This document shows, one piece after another, positions 42,311-52,627 of a DNA stretch of 64,000 nt (positions are counted from its first letter, which is position 1; every line of letters begins with the position of its first letter). The notes beneath the pieces were generated by a model. It made no database searches and was not told the DNA's origin. It saw only the letters and a list, made by a program, of their open reading frames with translations. This DNA comes from Aphanothece hegewaldii CCALA 016 (GTDB lineage: Bacteria; Cyanobacteriota; Cyanobacteriia; Cyanobacteriales; Microcystaceae), in NCBI RefSeq assembly GCF_003007785.1, contig NZ_PXOH01000011.1:1-64000 (forward strand), in the 5' to 3' direction. Made by a program: the position numbers and the translations under genes.

Positions 42311-44128
42311 TTAACCAAATTGATTGGTTTTTTGGCGATAATGTTTGAGTAAGTCGGTAAAAATCGGTTCTAGATGACCTGTATAAGCTTCTGTCGGTTC
42401 AACAAAACTTTTAAAGTGTATCCAGTTGTTGTGAAGTTGATTGAGTAGTGAATGCTCAGAATAAGTGGAAATAGACGCTGATTTTGGATAGTCTTTATGT
42501 AACACTTTCAGCCATGTCACAATACTATCGGGTAGCTGATCAGTGAGACGTAAATTAATTTCTTTGCTGGATAAAGATTGGACATATGTTGCACTGAGAT
42601 AGGGTTTATAAATATCTGCTTGCTCCGACATTTGTTGAATAAAGGCTAAACTTAAACCTCGTGCCATTTCTCGTACAGGATCAGCTTTTTTATCCATAAT
42701 TTCCCGAACTAATGTACTTTGTCCCATCGCACTATTTAAGTAACTAATATCCGTAACACTCATATGAGTTGCACCCGCAGCAACAACTAAATATTTTTTG
42801 CCTTTTATCCGTTGAAAAGGTTGTAATTGATGTGGCACTATTGGAGTAATTCCATCTTCCGTAGAAGTTAAAATCATAGTAGGAATATTCACCGTTGAAA
42901 GATCTTGGGCAAATAAATGACCGATAATTGGATTAAATGCGATCGCTTGGACAATTCTTCGATCTTTTAAATATATATTACCATATGGTAATTCAGCCGC
43001 AGCACATTGTAACCAGTCGGCAGGAGAACGTTCTAACGGGTTAGAATTTTGACAAAACTTACGAAGTTCTTTAGGATTTAATACCCCACCCGCTAAAGCT
43101 AAAGCTGTATAACCGCCAAAAGAATGACCAATAATACTAACTTTTTGGGTATTAAATATTCCTTTATAATAAACCGTTTCACGATTCATTTTTTCCAGTT
43201 CATTTAAAATAAAACTAATATCTTTCGGACGATTAATAAATTCTGAAGCGGGGAGAATTTGACTAATTTTTGCTTGGGAAGAAACATCAATTAAAGCATT
43301 AATATTACTGCCTGGATGTTCAACCGAAACAACCGTTAAACCATGAGACGCTAAATGATCAGCTAAATAACTCAAAAAACGACGATCAGCAGCGAACCCA
43401 TGAGACATAACGACTAATGGACCACGAGGATTAAAGCTATAATAAATATCTGTAACAATCCGTCGATTTCTTTCTTGATCGAAAAACATTCGACTATCTT
43501 TATAAACTTTTTCTACGCCCTCTGAAGCTGGCGAAAAGTTTTGAGGTAAGCTCTGTGAAGAGGCAATTTTTAAATCATGAGTAAGTCGAGGACTTAAAAG
43601 CTTATTTTGTAGATACGATAAATTAATTTGAGCGGCAATTTTAGCGATCGCACTTAGATCAATTGTTATTTTTTCTTCGGGATAAGCTTCTAAAAAAGTC
43701 AAAAAACTAATATTATCTGATTTATGTATCGTCAAAAAAAGTGATTTGATAATCTGTTCATCCGAACTATCACTTAAAATAAAACTCAGTTCTTTAATTA
43801 ACTTTTTTCCATCGGGTAAATATAATAAATCTTTTAAAAACTGTTGAGCTAAAAAAGAATCTATATGCAGTTTCTTTTGTAAAGCTTTTTGTACTTCAGC
43901 ATTAAAAACAAAGCGATAAGGTTGTAGATTAGAGGATAACTCACCTGTTTTCGCATATTTTTTTAATTCTTCAATAGAGACAGATTGCTCAAAAAAACCT
44001 AATTTTAAATTAACTCGTTCAGCCGATGTAGCAGGAGAGGCTAAACCCAATCCCAAAATAACAAAGAGTATGCCGAACTGACCTAGTTTTTTAACCCAAT
44101 GAAGATGAGAAAAAGCGGATGTGAGCAT
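42311..44128 (-). CDS. DUF1400-alpha/beta hydrolase (PAF-acetylhydrolase-like)
   Basis: 605 residues. A signal peptide or anchor (LGQFGILFVILGLGLASPAT) precedes the cyanobacterial DUF1400 domain (ERVNLKLGFFEQSVSIEELK to about residue 170). The hydrolase domain has VMSHGFAADRRFLSYLADHL, the nucleophile elbow IIGHSFGGYTALALAGG, STEDGITPI near the acid, and GATHMSVTD with the His. It resembles platelet-activating-factor acetylhydrolase/dienelactone-hydrolase-like lipases. Export to the periplasm is likely and the substrate unknown. Confidence 0.92.
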   Translation of the reverse strand: MLTSAFSHLHWVKKLGQFGILFVILGLGLASPATSAERVNLKLGFFEQSVSIEELKKYAKTGELSSNLQPYRFVFNAEVQKALQKKLHIDSFLAQQFLKDLLYLPDGKKLIKELSFILSDSSDEQIIKSLFLTIHKSDNISFLTFLEAYPEEKITIDLSAIAKIAAQINLSYLQNKLLSPRLTHDLKIASSQSLPQNFSPASEGVEKVYKDSRMFFDQERNRRIVTDIYYSFNPRGPLVVMSHGFAADRRFLSYLADHLASHGLTVVSVEHPGSNINALIDVSSQAKISQILPASEFINRPKDISFILNELEKMNRETVYYKGIFNTQKVSIIGHSFGGYTALALAGGVLNPKELRKFCQNSNPLERSPADWLQCAAAELPYGNIYLKDRRIVQAIAFNPIIGHLFAQDLSTVNIPTMILTSTEDGITPIVPHQLQPFQRIKGKKYLVVAAGATHMSVTDISYLNSAMGQSTLVREIMDKKADPVREMARGLSLAFIQQMSEQADIYKPYLSATYVQSLSSKEINLRLTDQLPDSIVTWLKVLHKDYPKSASISTYSEHSLLNQLHNNWIHFKSFVEPTEAYTGHLEPIFTDLLKHYRQKTNQFG

Positions 44129-44390
44129 GATTAAAAAAAAATGTAGACGGAGCGAATAGTCTAGCTGAGTGATAATATTATTATTCCCATTTTCTTAGAA
44201 AATAAACTCAGCTTACTTAAGAAATATTTATTAACAATTCAATGACCCTGACTTCATTATCTCTGAGATTTCAGAATTTATGTATAAAAAAAGTCAGTAT
44301 TTTTCATTAAGTTTTTAAGTTAAACAACTTCCCTTAACGATTCACGCTTGAGATAATAAGAATAGAGAAAATCAATTCGTCTCGCCATTT

Positions 44391-45098
44391 ATGACTAACA
44401 CTCAAGTTACCGCATCAGAAGTACAAGCTATCTTTAATCGTCTTGCTCCAGTGTATGATCAATTCAACCAGTCTCTCAGTTTTGGACTTCATCGGATCTG
44501 GAAACTGATGACAGTGAAATGGTGTCAACCTAAACTCGGTGATGTGGGGTTAGATGTTTGCTGTGGTACAGGCGATCTAACTCAACTGTTAGCCCAACAA
44601 GTCGGCAAAACTGGAAAAGTGATAGGGTTAGACTTTTCTGTAGAATTATTAGCGATCGCCCAACAACGCGCCACACAAAATACGCCTCAACTTCCCCTAG
44701 AATGGATTGAAGGAGATGCCCTAAATTTGCCCTTTGGCGATCAGACTTTCGATTGTGCTACGATGGGCTATGGGCTAAGAAATGTAACAGATATTACTCA
44801 ATGTTTAAAAGAGTTGTATCGAGTTCTCAAACCGAGTGCAAAAGTGGCTATTCTTGACTTTCATCGTCCCCATCAACCTTTAATACGCAGCTTTCAACAA
44901 TGGTATCTCAATCAAATCGTTGTCGAGCAAGCGAAACGTTTTGATTTAACGGATGAGTACGCCTATATTAGTCCTAGCGTTGATCGATTTCCTGTTGGGA
45001 CTGAACAAGTAAAATTAGGATATAATACCCAGTTTTCCCATGCTGTTCATTATCCTATTGCTGGCGGATTAATGGGTGTTTTGGTGCTGACTAAATAG
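44391..45098 (+). CDS. menG: Demethylphylloquinone methyltransferase (UbiE/MenG family)
   Basis: 235 residues. VQAIFNRLAPVYDQFNQSLS is the UbiE start; GLDVCCGTGDLTQLLA binds SAM; CATMGYGLRNVTDI and AILDFHRPHQP complete the family signature. In cyanobacteria this enzyme makes the last methylation of phylloquinone for photosystem I. The DUF445 gene follows 34 bp downstream in the same direction. Confidence 0.94.
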   Translation: MTNTQVTASEVQAIFNRLAPVYDQFNQSLSFGLHRIWKLMTVKWCQPKLGDVGLDVCCGTGDLTQLLAQQVGKTGKVIGLDFSVELLAIAQQRATQNTPQLPLEWIEGDALNLPFGDQTFDCATMGYGLRNVTDITQCLKELYRVLKPSAKVAILDFHRPHQPLIRSFQQWYLNQIVVEQAKRFDLTDEYAYISPSVDRFPVGTEQVKLGYNTQFSHAVHYPIAGGLMGVLVLTK

Positions 45099-45132
45099 CT
45101 GACTTAATAATTTTGATTTTTTTTGTACGACC

Positions 45133-46362
45133 TTGAATCTTTCATCTGTTTGGACTTTTATCGTTCCGCCCGTTGCAGGAGCGCTGATTGGATACTTTAC
45201 CAATGATATCGCCATTTCAATGTTATTTCGACCCTACCGAGCCATTTATTTCGGTAAGCGTCGTCTTCCTTTCACTCCTGGTTTAATTCCGCGTAACCAA
45301 GAACGTTTAGCGCAACGAGTTTCAGATACTATTATGGGTTCTTTACTCACTCCCGAAGAACTCCAAAAACTAGCTAAACGATTATTAGAAACCGAACGAG
45401 TACAAAGTGCTATTCTTTGGCTATTACAATTATCGATCAGCAAAATTCGAGACGATAAAGAGCAAAAAACCTCGAAAATATTATCTCATATTCTAAGAGA
45501 TTTGTTTGGCGAATCCTTACCGCGACTGCTCAAAGTATTAGCAAGACGAGAAGATTTTTTAGAAGCACAACTCAATCAAATTTTTGATCAAATCTTACTC
45601 GATTTTCGGCTTTCGGATGCCCAAGCGCGTCAATTTTCTGACTGGATGTTAGAAACAGTAATCCCACCCGATGTCATTCGACAAATTATGATTGATTTTT
45701 TAACCGATCGCAATATTCAAGTAATTGATGAGGGTTTTCGGGAAAAAACCAGTGGTACTTATTGGGTCGTCGCTAATTTATTAGGTGTAAAAAATGCCTT
45801 AACCCGTCTCAGAAGTTTCTTTTTAGATGAAAAAGATGTGGCGAATACTCGTTTAAAAGAATTATTTTTATCTTTAGAAATACGGAACCGTTTACGTGTT
45901 TGGCTACAAAATATTTCCTTAGAAAACTTACCGATTTCTACTGTTCGCCAACTCCGAAAAACCACCAGAGATAGTGTTAGAACTTATATCCAAGAAAATG
46001 GAGCGCAATTTATCGAAGATTTTGGTCAATCTATAGATTGGGATAAAGTGGCTATTGTGATTGTTAATCGACTTCAATCGTCTTCTGTCCTTACCAGTTC
46101 TTTAGAAGTGATTAGTCAAGAACTAGCATCAATTTTAGAACGGTATTTAGAAGAAGATCTCGAAAAACTTGTTGCTCAAGCTATTCCTATTTTATCCATC
46201 GATCAAGTTATTATAGAGCGTATCAAAGCCACTTCGCCCGAAAACTTAGAAAACGCCATCCAAGGCATCGTCAGAAGCGAACTTCAAGCAATTGTTAATT
46301 TAGGAGGTGTTTTAGGGTTTTTGGTGGGAATCATTCAAACTGTTTTAATGTTAATTTATTAA
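45133..46362 (+). CDS. DUF445 membrane protein
   Basis: 409 residues starting at TTG 45133. [20 protein letters not shown] and [20 protein letters not shown] are the DUF445 signature, [20 protein letters not shown] follows, and the protein ends in a membrane segment ([19 protein letters not shown]). The family (YheB-like) is of unknown function, with an N- and C-terminal membrane anchor and a helical body. It is probably cotranscribed with menG. Confidence 0.9.
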   Translation: MNLSSVWTFIVPPVAGALIGYFTNDIAISMLFRPYRAIYFGKRRLPFTPGLIPRNQERLAQRVSDTIMGSLLTPEELQKLAKRLLETERVQSAILWLLQLSISKIRDDKEQKTSKILSHILRDLFGESLPRLLKVLARREDFLEAQLNQIFDQILLDFRLSDAQARQFSDWMLETVIPPDVIRQIMIDFLTDRNIQVIDEGFREKTSGTYWVVANLLGVKNALTRLRSFFLDEKDVANTRLKELFLSLEIRNRLRVWLQNISLENLPISTVRQLRKTTRDSVRTYIQENGAQFIEDFGQSIDWDKVAIVIVNRLQSSSVLTSSLEVISQELASILERYLEEDLEKLVAQAIPILSIDQVIIERIKATSPENLENAIQGIVRSELQAIVNLGGVLGFLVGIIQTVLMLIY

Positions 46363-46558
46363 TCAAATCTGTAGATTTTTTCTTCTGTTTACTCTGAACA
46401 GTAAAGAATTCATTAACAATTTACCTATTAGCACAAAAACTGGATAAATTAAACCCCCTTTTGAATTGTTTTTGATTTTGAATAATTAACATATATTTTT
46501 TGAAAATTAATAATGAAGGTTTGTAAAATACAGTTATGTTTAAGCAGAATGAATAATG

Positions 46559-46588
46559 AAGAGTCGGAACTCAGAAAGTCTGACTCTT
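46559..46588. terminator. Hairpin between convergent genes
   Basis: AAGAGTCGGA and TCTGACTCTT form a 10-bp stem (one G-T pair) around a 10-base loop, 5 bp past the stop of the leftward prenyltransferase gene. No long T run follows on either strand, so it is a weak intrinsic terminator at best. Confidence 0.5.
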
Positions 46589-46592
46589 TGAT

Positions 46593-47477
46593 TTATGAGA
46601 AAATTTTTCCGAAAATCATTCCGAGCAGTAAAATAAAGCCGATCCAGACATTTTGAGCAAAAATATCGCCATAAGCCGCTTTTTCAATTTCTGGCTGACG
46701 CAGGCGAATATAATGTCCAACCCAACCGATCACCGCAATACTCCAAGCGATCCAGAATGCCCAAGATAGCCGCATTTCAACCCCTAAACAGGCTAATAAA
46801 CCAGACGCGATCGCTAAAAATACCCCAACAGCTTCACCCGCATAATTCCCAAAAAAGATCGCACTCGAATTAATACCAACTTTTAGATCATCCTCTCGAT
46901 CCGACATCGCGTACACCGTATCAAAACCCAGAGTCCAAGCAACAGTCGCCCCCCAAAGTAACCATGTCGGAGTCGTTAAATTTGCCGTAACCGCACTCCA
47001 ACTAATCAAAACCGCAAAACCCCAAGCAATAGATAAAACTAACTGAGGAATCGGAAAAAACCGTTTAGCCAAAGGATAACAAATAATCACTGGAACCGCC
47101 GCCACACAGAGCCAAAAACTCAGGGAATTTAGATATAAGGCCAAAACAGCCGCACAAGCAAGAGCAATTAGAGCGATAATAATAGCAACTTTGACCGACA
47201 AAGCACGAGAGGCTAAAGGACGGTTACGGGTTCGTTCAACTTGAGGATCTATATTGCGATCCCACAAATCATTAATGACACATCCTGCCGCGCTAGTGGT
47301 TAAGCTTCCGAGTATAATAACACCGACAAGAGGTAAAGGGGGTAACACCTGTGCCGCGCTGAAAACTGCCCACAAAGCCGGAATCATCAAAATTAAACGT
47401 CCGGCGGGTTTATTCCAACGCAATAAGCGAAAAAGGGTTAACCATGTTGGCTCTTGAATGGGCTGAGTTTGGGTCAT
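46593..47477 (-). CDS. UbiA-family 4-hydroxybenzoate polyprenyltransferase (plastoquinone pathway)
   Basis: 294 residues from the ATG at 47477 (MTQTQPIQEPTWLTLFRLLR). The open frame extends to 47633, but that would run into the divergent ppx gene. The two Asp-rich metal/diphosphate motifs are NDLWDRNIDPQVERTRNRPL (69-77 for the Asp motif) and YAMSDREDDLKVGINSSA. About nine membrane segments are present. In cyanobacteria this enzyme prenylates 4-hydroxybenzoate for plastoquinone. It is divergent from ppx, with a 55-bp shared promoter gap. Confidence 0.94.
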   Translation of the reverse strand: MTQTQPIQEPTWLTLFRLLRWNKPAGRLILMIPALWAVFSAAQVLPPLPLVGVIILGSLTTSAAGCVINDLWDRNIDPQVERTRNRPLASRALSVKVAIIIALIALACAAVLALYLNSLSFWLCVAAVPVIICYPLAKRFFPIPQLVLSIAWGFAVLISWSAVTANLTTPTWLLWGATVAWTLGFDTVYAMSDREDDLKVGINSSAIFFGNYAGEAVGVFLAIASGLLACLGVEMRLSWAFWIAWSIAVIGWVGHYIRLRQPEIEKAAYGDIFAQNVWIGFILLLGMIFGKIFS

Positions 47478-47532
47478 AGTTTGATAATTGTCTTTGAAAT
47501 AAAGATAGATTTGGAGGACACTGATAAATTTT

Positions 47533-49188
47533 ATGGTTAATTCTCTCAACCAAGTTACAACGAATGGGGCCAAGCTGACTACCCTTGATCCATCTACACC
47601 CTGTATCCTCGCTGCGATCGATATTGGAACCAATTCGGTTCATATGGTGGTTGTTCGTATTGATCCCTCTTTAAGCGCATTTACTATTATTGCCAGAGAA
47701 AAAGATACGGTAAGATTAGGCGATCGTAGCCCTGATGGGAATTTAACCCTAGAAGCAATGGAACGAGCGATCGCAGCCCTCAAACGATGTAAAGATCTTG
47801 CCCTCAGTTTAAATGCTAACCCGATTATTGCCGTTGCTACCAGTGCCACAAGAGAAGCCGCTAACGGACACAAATTTTTACAGCGAATAGATGCAGAAGT
47901 TGGTATTTTTGTCAACCTTATTTCTGGACAAGAAGAAGCCCGACGCATTTACCTCGGTGTTATATCGGGGATGGACTTTCAGAAGCAACCCCATGTCATT
48001 ATTGATATTGGTGGTGGTTCAACTGAACTAATCTTAGGCGACAGCAAAGAACCGCGTTTTTTGAGTAGTACAAAAGTTGGTGCAGTTCGTTTAACCCAAG
48101 ATTTTATCACCAGCGATCCCATTAGTCCAACTGAGTTTGCTATCCTCAAAGCTTATGTGAGAGGTATGTTAGAGCGTCCAATTGAAGAAATGCGTCTCTA
48201 TCTTAAACCCGAAGAAGAATTACGACTCGTCGGCACATCGGGAACCATTGAAACCTTAGCTATTATAAACGCTTTAGAAAAATATGGTGAGGTTCCAAGT
48301 CCGCTTAATGGCTACCAGTTAACCCGCAAAGACATTAAAGAATACGTCAAACGATTTTCGCTCCTCAACTATGATCAACGAATGGCTATTCCTGGTATGT
48401 CAGATAAACGGGCTGAAATTATTCTAGCGGGTTCAGTCGTTTTATTAGAAGCCATGACCCGACTGAATCTCGATAAAATTATTCTTTGTGAACGAGCATT
48501 ACGAGAAGGCGTAATTTTAGACTGGATGCTCACTCACGGCTATATTGAAGATCGCTTAAAATATCAAAGCGAGATTAAAGAACGTAGTGTGATCAAGATT
48601 GCGAAAAAATATGGAGTCAATTTAAAATCCAGTCAGCACGTCGCCCAATTTGCTAAAACTATATTTAATCAGACTCAAAATGTATTGCATTTTTGGAGTG
48701 AGATTGAATGGGAATATCTTTGGGCTGCTTCGATTTTACATAACTGTGGTAACTATGTTAATCATTCTGCTCATCACAAACATTCTTATTATTTAATTCG
48801 GAATTCAGAATTATTAGGCTATACCGAAATAGAATTAGAAATTATTGCTAATCTCGCTCGTTATCATCGGAAAAATAAACCTAAGAAAAAACATGATGAA
48901 TACATGAGATTACCAGAACAATATCAACTGATGGTTAGACAACTCAGTGCAATTATTCGTTTAGCCGCCGCCCTTGAGCGTCGTCAATTGGGAGCAATTT
49001 CTCATTTAGAATGTAAATATGATCCCGAATATCGCAAGCTCCATTTACATTTATTCCCCGCAAATCCAGAAGATGATTGTGCTTTAGAAATGTGGAGTTT
49101 AGATTATAAAAAACCGATTTTTGAAGAAGAATTTGGCGTAAAAGTTATTACAACTTTAGCATTTTTTCCCTCTGCTGTTTCTAATTAA
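47533..49188 (+). CDS. ppx: Exopolyphosphatase/guanosine pentaphosphate phosphatase (Ppx/GppA)
   Basis: 551 residues. The actin-like ATPase fold shows AAIDIGTNSVHMVVVRID and VIIDIGGGSTELILGD. GTSGTIETLA and PGMSDKRAEIILAGSVVL are family signatures. The C-terminal HD-like domain (HNCGNYVNHSAHHKHSYYLI, YHRKNKPKKKHDEYM) is the form typical of cyanobacterial Ppx. It removes phosphate from polyphosphate chains. Confidence 0.95.
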   Translation: MVNSLNQVTTNGAKLTTLDPSTPCILAAIDIGTNSVHMVVVRIDPSLSAFTIIAREKDTVRLGDRSPDGNLTLEAMERAIAALKRCKDLALSLNANPIIAVATSATREAANGHKFLQRIDAEVGIFVNLISGQEEARRIYLGVISGMDFQKQPHVIIDIGGGSTELILGDSKEPRFLSSTKVGAVRLTQDFITSDPISPTEFAILKAYVRGMLERPIEEMRLYLKPEEELRLVGTSGTIETLAIINALEKYGEVPSPLNGYQLTRKDIKEYVKRFSLLNYDQRMAIPGMSDKRAEIILAGSVVLLEAMTRLNLDKIILCERALREGVILDWMLTHGYIEDRLKYQSEIKERSVIKIAKKYGVNLKSSQHVAQFAKTIFNQTQNVLHFWSEIEWEYLWAASILHNCGNYVNHSAHHKHSYYLIRNSELLGYTEIELEIIANLARYHRKNKPKKKHDEYMRLPEQYQLMVRQLSAIIRLAAALERRQLGAISHLECKYDPEYRKLHLHLFPANPEDDCALEMWSLDYKKPIFEEEFGVKVITTLAFFPSAVSN

Positions 49189-49277
49189 ATTTAGAAAAAT
49201 TGCGCTAATTTTTTCAAGAGTAAGCAGTGTTATTAGCTATTGGAGCTTATTTATATAAAAATTTATTTTTTACACTT

Positions 49278-49877
49278 TTAACCTTCTCGTTCACTTTCAT
49301 ATTGAAAAGGCAAAGCGACTCGACTGTGAAAGCTATAATATCGCCGAGAAAAATGCTCTAAGTATGGACTAGCAAGAACTGTTCGCCGTTTTACTATACC
49401 AAGTTCAATTTGACGATATAAAGTGGGTGCATCTATTCCAAAAACTTTTTTAAAATCCCCAGTCAGTTCAGGTAAGCCTTCTTGCTCTATATCACATTGT
49501 GGAGGTATTTTTTCAAAAAAATAGAATCTCTCATGACGTTGGGATTTCACTAATCCCCATTCTGTCGAATTCATAACATTTTTATCTGCTATATGTCTAA
49601 CTTCTCTTGCTGTTGTAATTTCGCATAAAATTACGGAATTTAAAAATTTTGATAGCTGAGTAGTGCTACTTTGTCTAGCCCTGTAATCCCAATCTAAATC
49701 ACAGTCTTGTGTAACTACAATTGCATAAGGATGAATTACAGAATTAAAAGAAAACTCCTGTTGCTCTAGTGATAACTCCTCAGCAACAGGGTTATATTGA
49801 ACTACACCTGTTAAGATTTCTCCTTGTCTGAGGGAAGACAATTGATCTGGAACTTGATAGATAGCCTGTTTTCTCAT
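49278..49877 (-). CDS. Hypothetical protein, third gene of a TIGR04255 operon
   Basis: 199 residues, not assigned to a named family. A central VIHPYAIVVTQDCDLDWDYR is striking: TQDCDL is a conserved signature in a scattered group of small bacterial proteins found beside genes of unknown function. No signal or membrane segment. It is 20 bp downstream of the 159-residue gene in the same direction. Confidence 0.65.
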   Translation of the reverse strand: MRKQAIYQVPDQLSSLRQGEILTGVVQYNPVAEELSLEQQEFSFNSVIHPYAIVVTQDCDLDWDYRARQSSTTQLSKFLNSVILCEITTAREVRHIADKNVMNSTEWGLVKSQRHERFYFFEKIPPQCDIEQEGLPELTGDFKKVFGIDAPTLYRQIELGIVKRRTVLASPYLEHFSRRYYSFHSRVALPFQYESEREG

Positions 49878-49897
49878 GAAATAATTTGCCAGACAAT

Positions 49898-50269
49898 CTA
49901 GGGTTCCAAAACAATAGGAGGTCTAACCTGTATAGATCTCAATTTACCTTTAATACTACTTGGTGAAATAGAAGGTAAATTAGTTTGAGAAAGACGATCA
50001 GAATAAAAATGAGCAATTTCCTGAATTTTATCAGTAGCTTCTTCTAAAGCGAATTCTGGTAGAGATTGGAGATAAACTAAGCATTTTAACAGCATTATTA
50101 ACTTATTCTGCGATGGCAGGGGTAAATCAGTTTTAAAAGAGACAGAGCAATCAGACATACTCAAATCAAAAGAAGGATATTGAATTACAATACGTTTTCC
50201 ATTCTCTCTATCAAAAATAATATTTTCTGTAGCAATTCCTGTTGAGGTTTGACTATACTTTTGTCTCAT
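49898..50269 (-). CDS. Hypothetical protein, second gene of a TIGR04255 operon
   Basis: About 123 residues from the ATG at 50269 (MRQKYSQTSTG), which overlaps the end of the TIGR04255 gene by 17 bp; the frame is open further to 50377. It is not recognised. The middle (NKLIMLLKCLVYLQSLPEFA) looks helical, and the Ser/Pro-rich end is probably disordered. The overlap suggests translational coupling with the upstream gene. Confidence 0.6.
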   Translation of the reverse strand: MRQKYSQTSTGIATENIIFDRENGKRIVIQYPSFDLSMSDCSVSFKTDLPLPSQNKLIMLLKCLVYLQSLPEFALEEATDKIQEIAHFYSDRLSQTNLPSISPSSIKGKLRSIQVRPPIVLEP

Positions 50270-51071
50270 CAACTCTTTGGGGTTGCATGGCTTTGTGGAG
50301 GGTATCTGTGATACTCCACCTAAAAAGCTTTCTGGCAGACTTGTTGAACTGATCGAGTACGTTCCAGACATTTCCATCCCTCTTGATTTTTTGTTCTATA
50401 TAAAAATCAGCATCAAATAAGTAAGCAACTTCATCTTCTTTATGCGGTTCTTTGACAGTAACAAGTCCATGATTTAAGATAACTTGAACATCTTCTGTCT
50501 TCAAAACCATATTTTTAGATAAAGTTTGAATTAGGGAGGAAAGTTCTGAATCATGTAATTCTGAAGCAATATGCTTGGCGATTAAATCTGACCAGTTTTT
50601 ATCCTCCAATTCTAGGTTGGAACGGATAATCAAGTCTTGATACCGAAGTCCAACTCTTGTATAAAATGATGGCTCATATATTTTCTCAAAAATTTCTACA
50701 GCTTCCTTAAGACGTTGTTTAAACTGCTCATATCTTTCATATTTAGACGTAGTTAGCGCAATGAAATCCTTGGTGATAGATAGATGCCATTTTTGATCTT
50801 CAGATCTAAAACTATAAGCAATGTCACTTTGCAGAGGTAAACCAAACTGTTGGACTACTTTTACAATTTCAGATGGTACTTGTGATTGAGTTATTTCAAA
50901 GAGCGGATATTGAAGTCTAATCTTATCCTGAAACTCAACAGGCTCTTGATGAGAAATCTTGAGTATAGGTGGAAAACGTAATTGGCACACAACCTCGACT
51001 AGAGGGTTGCGCTCATAAATTACACGCTCTAACTCAGGCAAATTCATCAAATCTATTTTTAGGCCGAACAA
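50253..51071 (-). CDS. TIGR04255-family protein
   Basis: 272 residues. NLPELERVIYERNPLVEVVC with QLRFPPILKI is the conserved start of the sporadically distributed TIGR04255 family. EKIYEPSFYTRVGLRYQDLI (the RVGLRYxD signature) and a C-terminal helical part with FNKSARKLFRWSITD follow. The function of the family is unknown. The ATG at 51047 (MNLPELERV) may be the true start. It is the first gene of a three-gene leftward operon between two core blocks. Confidence 0.85.
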   Translation of the reverse strand: MFGLKIDLMNLPELERVIYERNPLVEVVCQLRFPPILKISHQEPVEFQDKIRLQYPLFEITQSQVPSEIVKVVQQFGLPLQSDIAYSFRSEDQKWHLSITKDFIALTTSKYERYEQFKQRLKEAVEIFEKIYEPSFYTRVGLRYQDLIIRSNLELEDKNWSDLIAKHIASELHDSELSSLIQTLSKNMVLKTEDVQVILNHGLVTVKEPHKEDEVAYLFDADFYIEQKIKRDGNVWNVLDQFNKSARKLFRWSITDTLHKAMQPQRVDETKV

Positions 51072-51267
51072 ACTACTATTGTCATTTTAGCTTAAATTAT
51101 GTAAACATATTTTTACTAACCACTCAAAAACTTATTACAAAGCTTGTCTTAAAAAAAATTAACGTTATTCCTCAAAAATTGGGTTTTTCCCAATTTAGAT
51201 AGGTTTTTTTGGCTTTTTTAAGTCATTTCAAGCATTTCCGCCCATAATAGTTAGACTACAAAGTTTC

Positions 51268-51310
51268 GTATTAAGAGATACAAAACTTCGCCTTTAGCAC
51301 GCCTTAATCT
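51268..51310 (+). promoter_or_regulatory. NtcA-activated promoter of the Nit1 flavoprotein gene
   Basis: GTATTAAGAGATAC at 51268-51281 is a GTA-N8-TAC NtcA box. After exactly 23 bp a -10 box TAATCT (TAN3T) stands at 51305-51310. This is the class II layout in which NtcA with 2-oxoglutarate replaces the -35 box. Transcription would start near 51317, 30 bp before the ATG. The same layout and several flanking bases recur at 53777-53819. Confidence 0.85.
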
Positions 51311-51346
51311 GACATCAAATAAGCTAATTAAAATCATAGTAAGTCT

Positions 51347-52627
51347 ATGAATAATCATTATTCGGTTGCGATCGTCGGCGGGGGTCAAGCGGGTCTATCG
51401 ATGAGCTATTGCTTAAAACAGAAAAGCTTAGACCATATTGTTTTTGAAAAAAATCAGATCGGCTATTCATGGCGTGCCAAACGTTGGGACACTTTTTGTT
51501 TAGTCACCCCAAACTGGCAATGTCAGCTACCAGGGTATTCTTATACTGGAAATGACCCTAATGGGTTTATGCAAAAAGACGAAATCGTTCAATATATTGA
51601 AGCATACGCTCAATCCTTTGAGCCACCCATCAAGGAAGGCGTAGAAGTCTTGAGTGTTCGCAGTGATAATCAAGACTGTTTTGAATTAACGACATCTATT
51701 GGCGATTATACAGCAGATCAAGTGGTTATAGCCGCCGGAAGTTATCATCAGCCTAGAATTCCTCTCATTGCGGCTCGCTTTCCTAAATCGATCGTACAAT
51801 TACACTCATCAGAATATAGAAATCCTCAGTCTTTACCTGATAAAAGTGTATTAGTCGTTGGTACGGGTCAATCTGGCTGTCAAATTGCCGAAGATCTCCA
51901 TCTTAGCGGAAAAAAAGTTCATTTATGCGTAGGAGGCGCACCGCGATCGCCGAGAAAATATCGAGGTAAAGATGTTGTCGAATGGCTGGCTCAAATGGGA
52001 TATTATGACCTATCTATTGATGAACATCCTCAAAAAGAAAAAGTCAGAAATAAAGCAAATCATTATGTTACTGGACGTGATGGCGGGCGCGAAATAGATT
52101 TACGTTCATTTGCCCTAGAAGGAATGCAATTACACGGTAGATTAAAAAATATTAATGATAATCAACTGGAATTTTGGAACGATCTCAAAGAAAATTTAGA
52201 TTATGCTGATAGTGTTGCCGAAAATATTAAGAAAACCATTGACGGATTTATTGAAAAAAATCGAATTCAAGCACCAGTAGAACCCCCTTATCAACCCGTT
52301 TGGCAGCCAGAAACCGAAAATTTAATCTTAGATTATATTGAAGCAAATATTGGTACAGTGATTTGGTGTACGGGCTATCAATCTGATTTTAGTTGGATCG
52401 AAATCCCTGTATTTGATGGTAAAGGATATCCTGGACACAAACGCGGTGTAACTAATGTTTCTGGTTTATATTTTTTAGGTCTTCCTTGGTTATATACTTG
52501 GGGATCAGGCAGATTTTCTGGGATTGCGCGGGATGCTTTGTATTTAGCAGATTGTATAATTTCTCGAAAGAAAGTGTCTTATCAGAGTGATTGGAGTATC
52601 GTTAATGAATTTTTACTGGGTTCATAG
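51347..52627 (+). CDS. MSMEG_0569-family flavin-dependent oxidoreductase of the Nit1 cluster
   Basis: 426 residues. The FAD-binding GxGxxG is in VAIVGGGQAGLSMSYCLKQ, followed by SWRAKRWDTFCLVTPNWQCQ; the NADPH-binding second Rossmann site is VLVVGTGQSGCQIAEDL. The order and the RWDTFCLVTPNW motif match the MSMEG_0569 family of flavoprotein mono-oxygenases. That family is found only with the nitrilase-1 (Nit1C) gene set, which is linked to cyanide assimilation in Pseudomonas. It has its own NtcA promoter. Confidence 0.93.
   Translation: MNNHYSVAIVGGGQAGLSMSYCLKQKSLDHIVFEKNQIGYSWRAKRWDTFCLVTPNWQCQLPGYSYTGNDPNGFMQKDEIVQYIEAYAQSFEPPIKEGVEVLSVRSDNQDCFELTTSIGDYTADQVVIAAGSYHQPRIPLIAARFPKSIVQLHSSEYRNPQSLPDKSVLVVGTGQSGCQIAEDLHLSGKKVHLCVGGAPRSPRKYRGKDVVEWLAQMGYYDLSIDEHPQKEKVRNKANHYVTGRDGGREIDLRSFALEGMQLHGRLKNINDNQLEFWNDLKENLDYADSVAENIKKTIDGFIEKNRIQAPVEPPYQPVWQPETENLILDYIEANIGTVIWCTGYQSDFSWIEIPVFDGKGYPGHKRGVTNVSGLYFLGLPWLYTWGSGRFSGIARDALYLADCIISRKKVSYQSDWSIVNEFLLGS

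Noticed and set aside
46593-47633. Long N-terminal extension of the prenyltransferase to 47633
   Set aside because: It would overlap the divergent ppx gene by about 100 bp, and the family start is at 47477.
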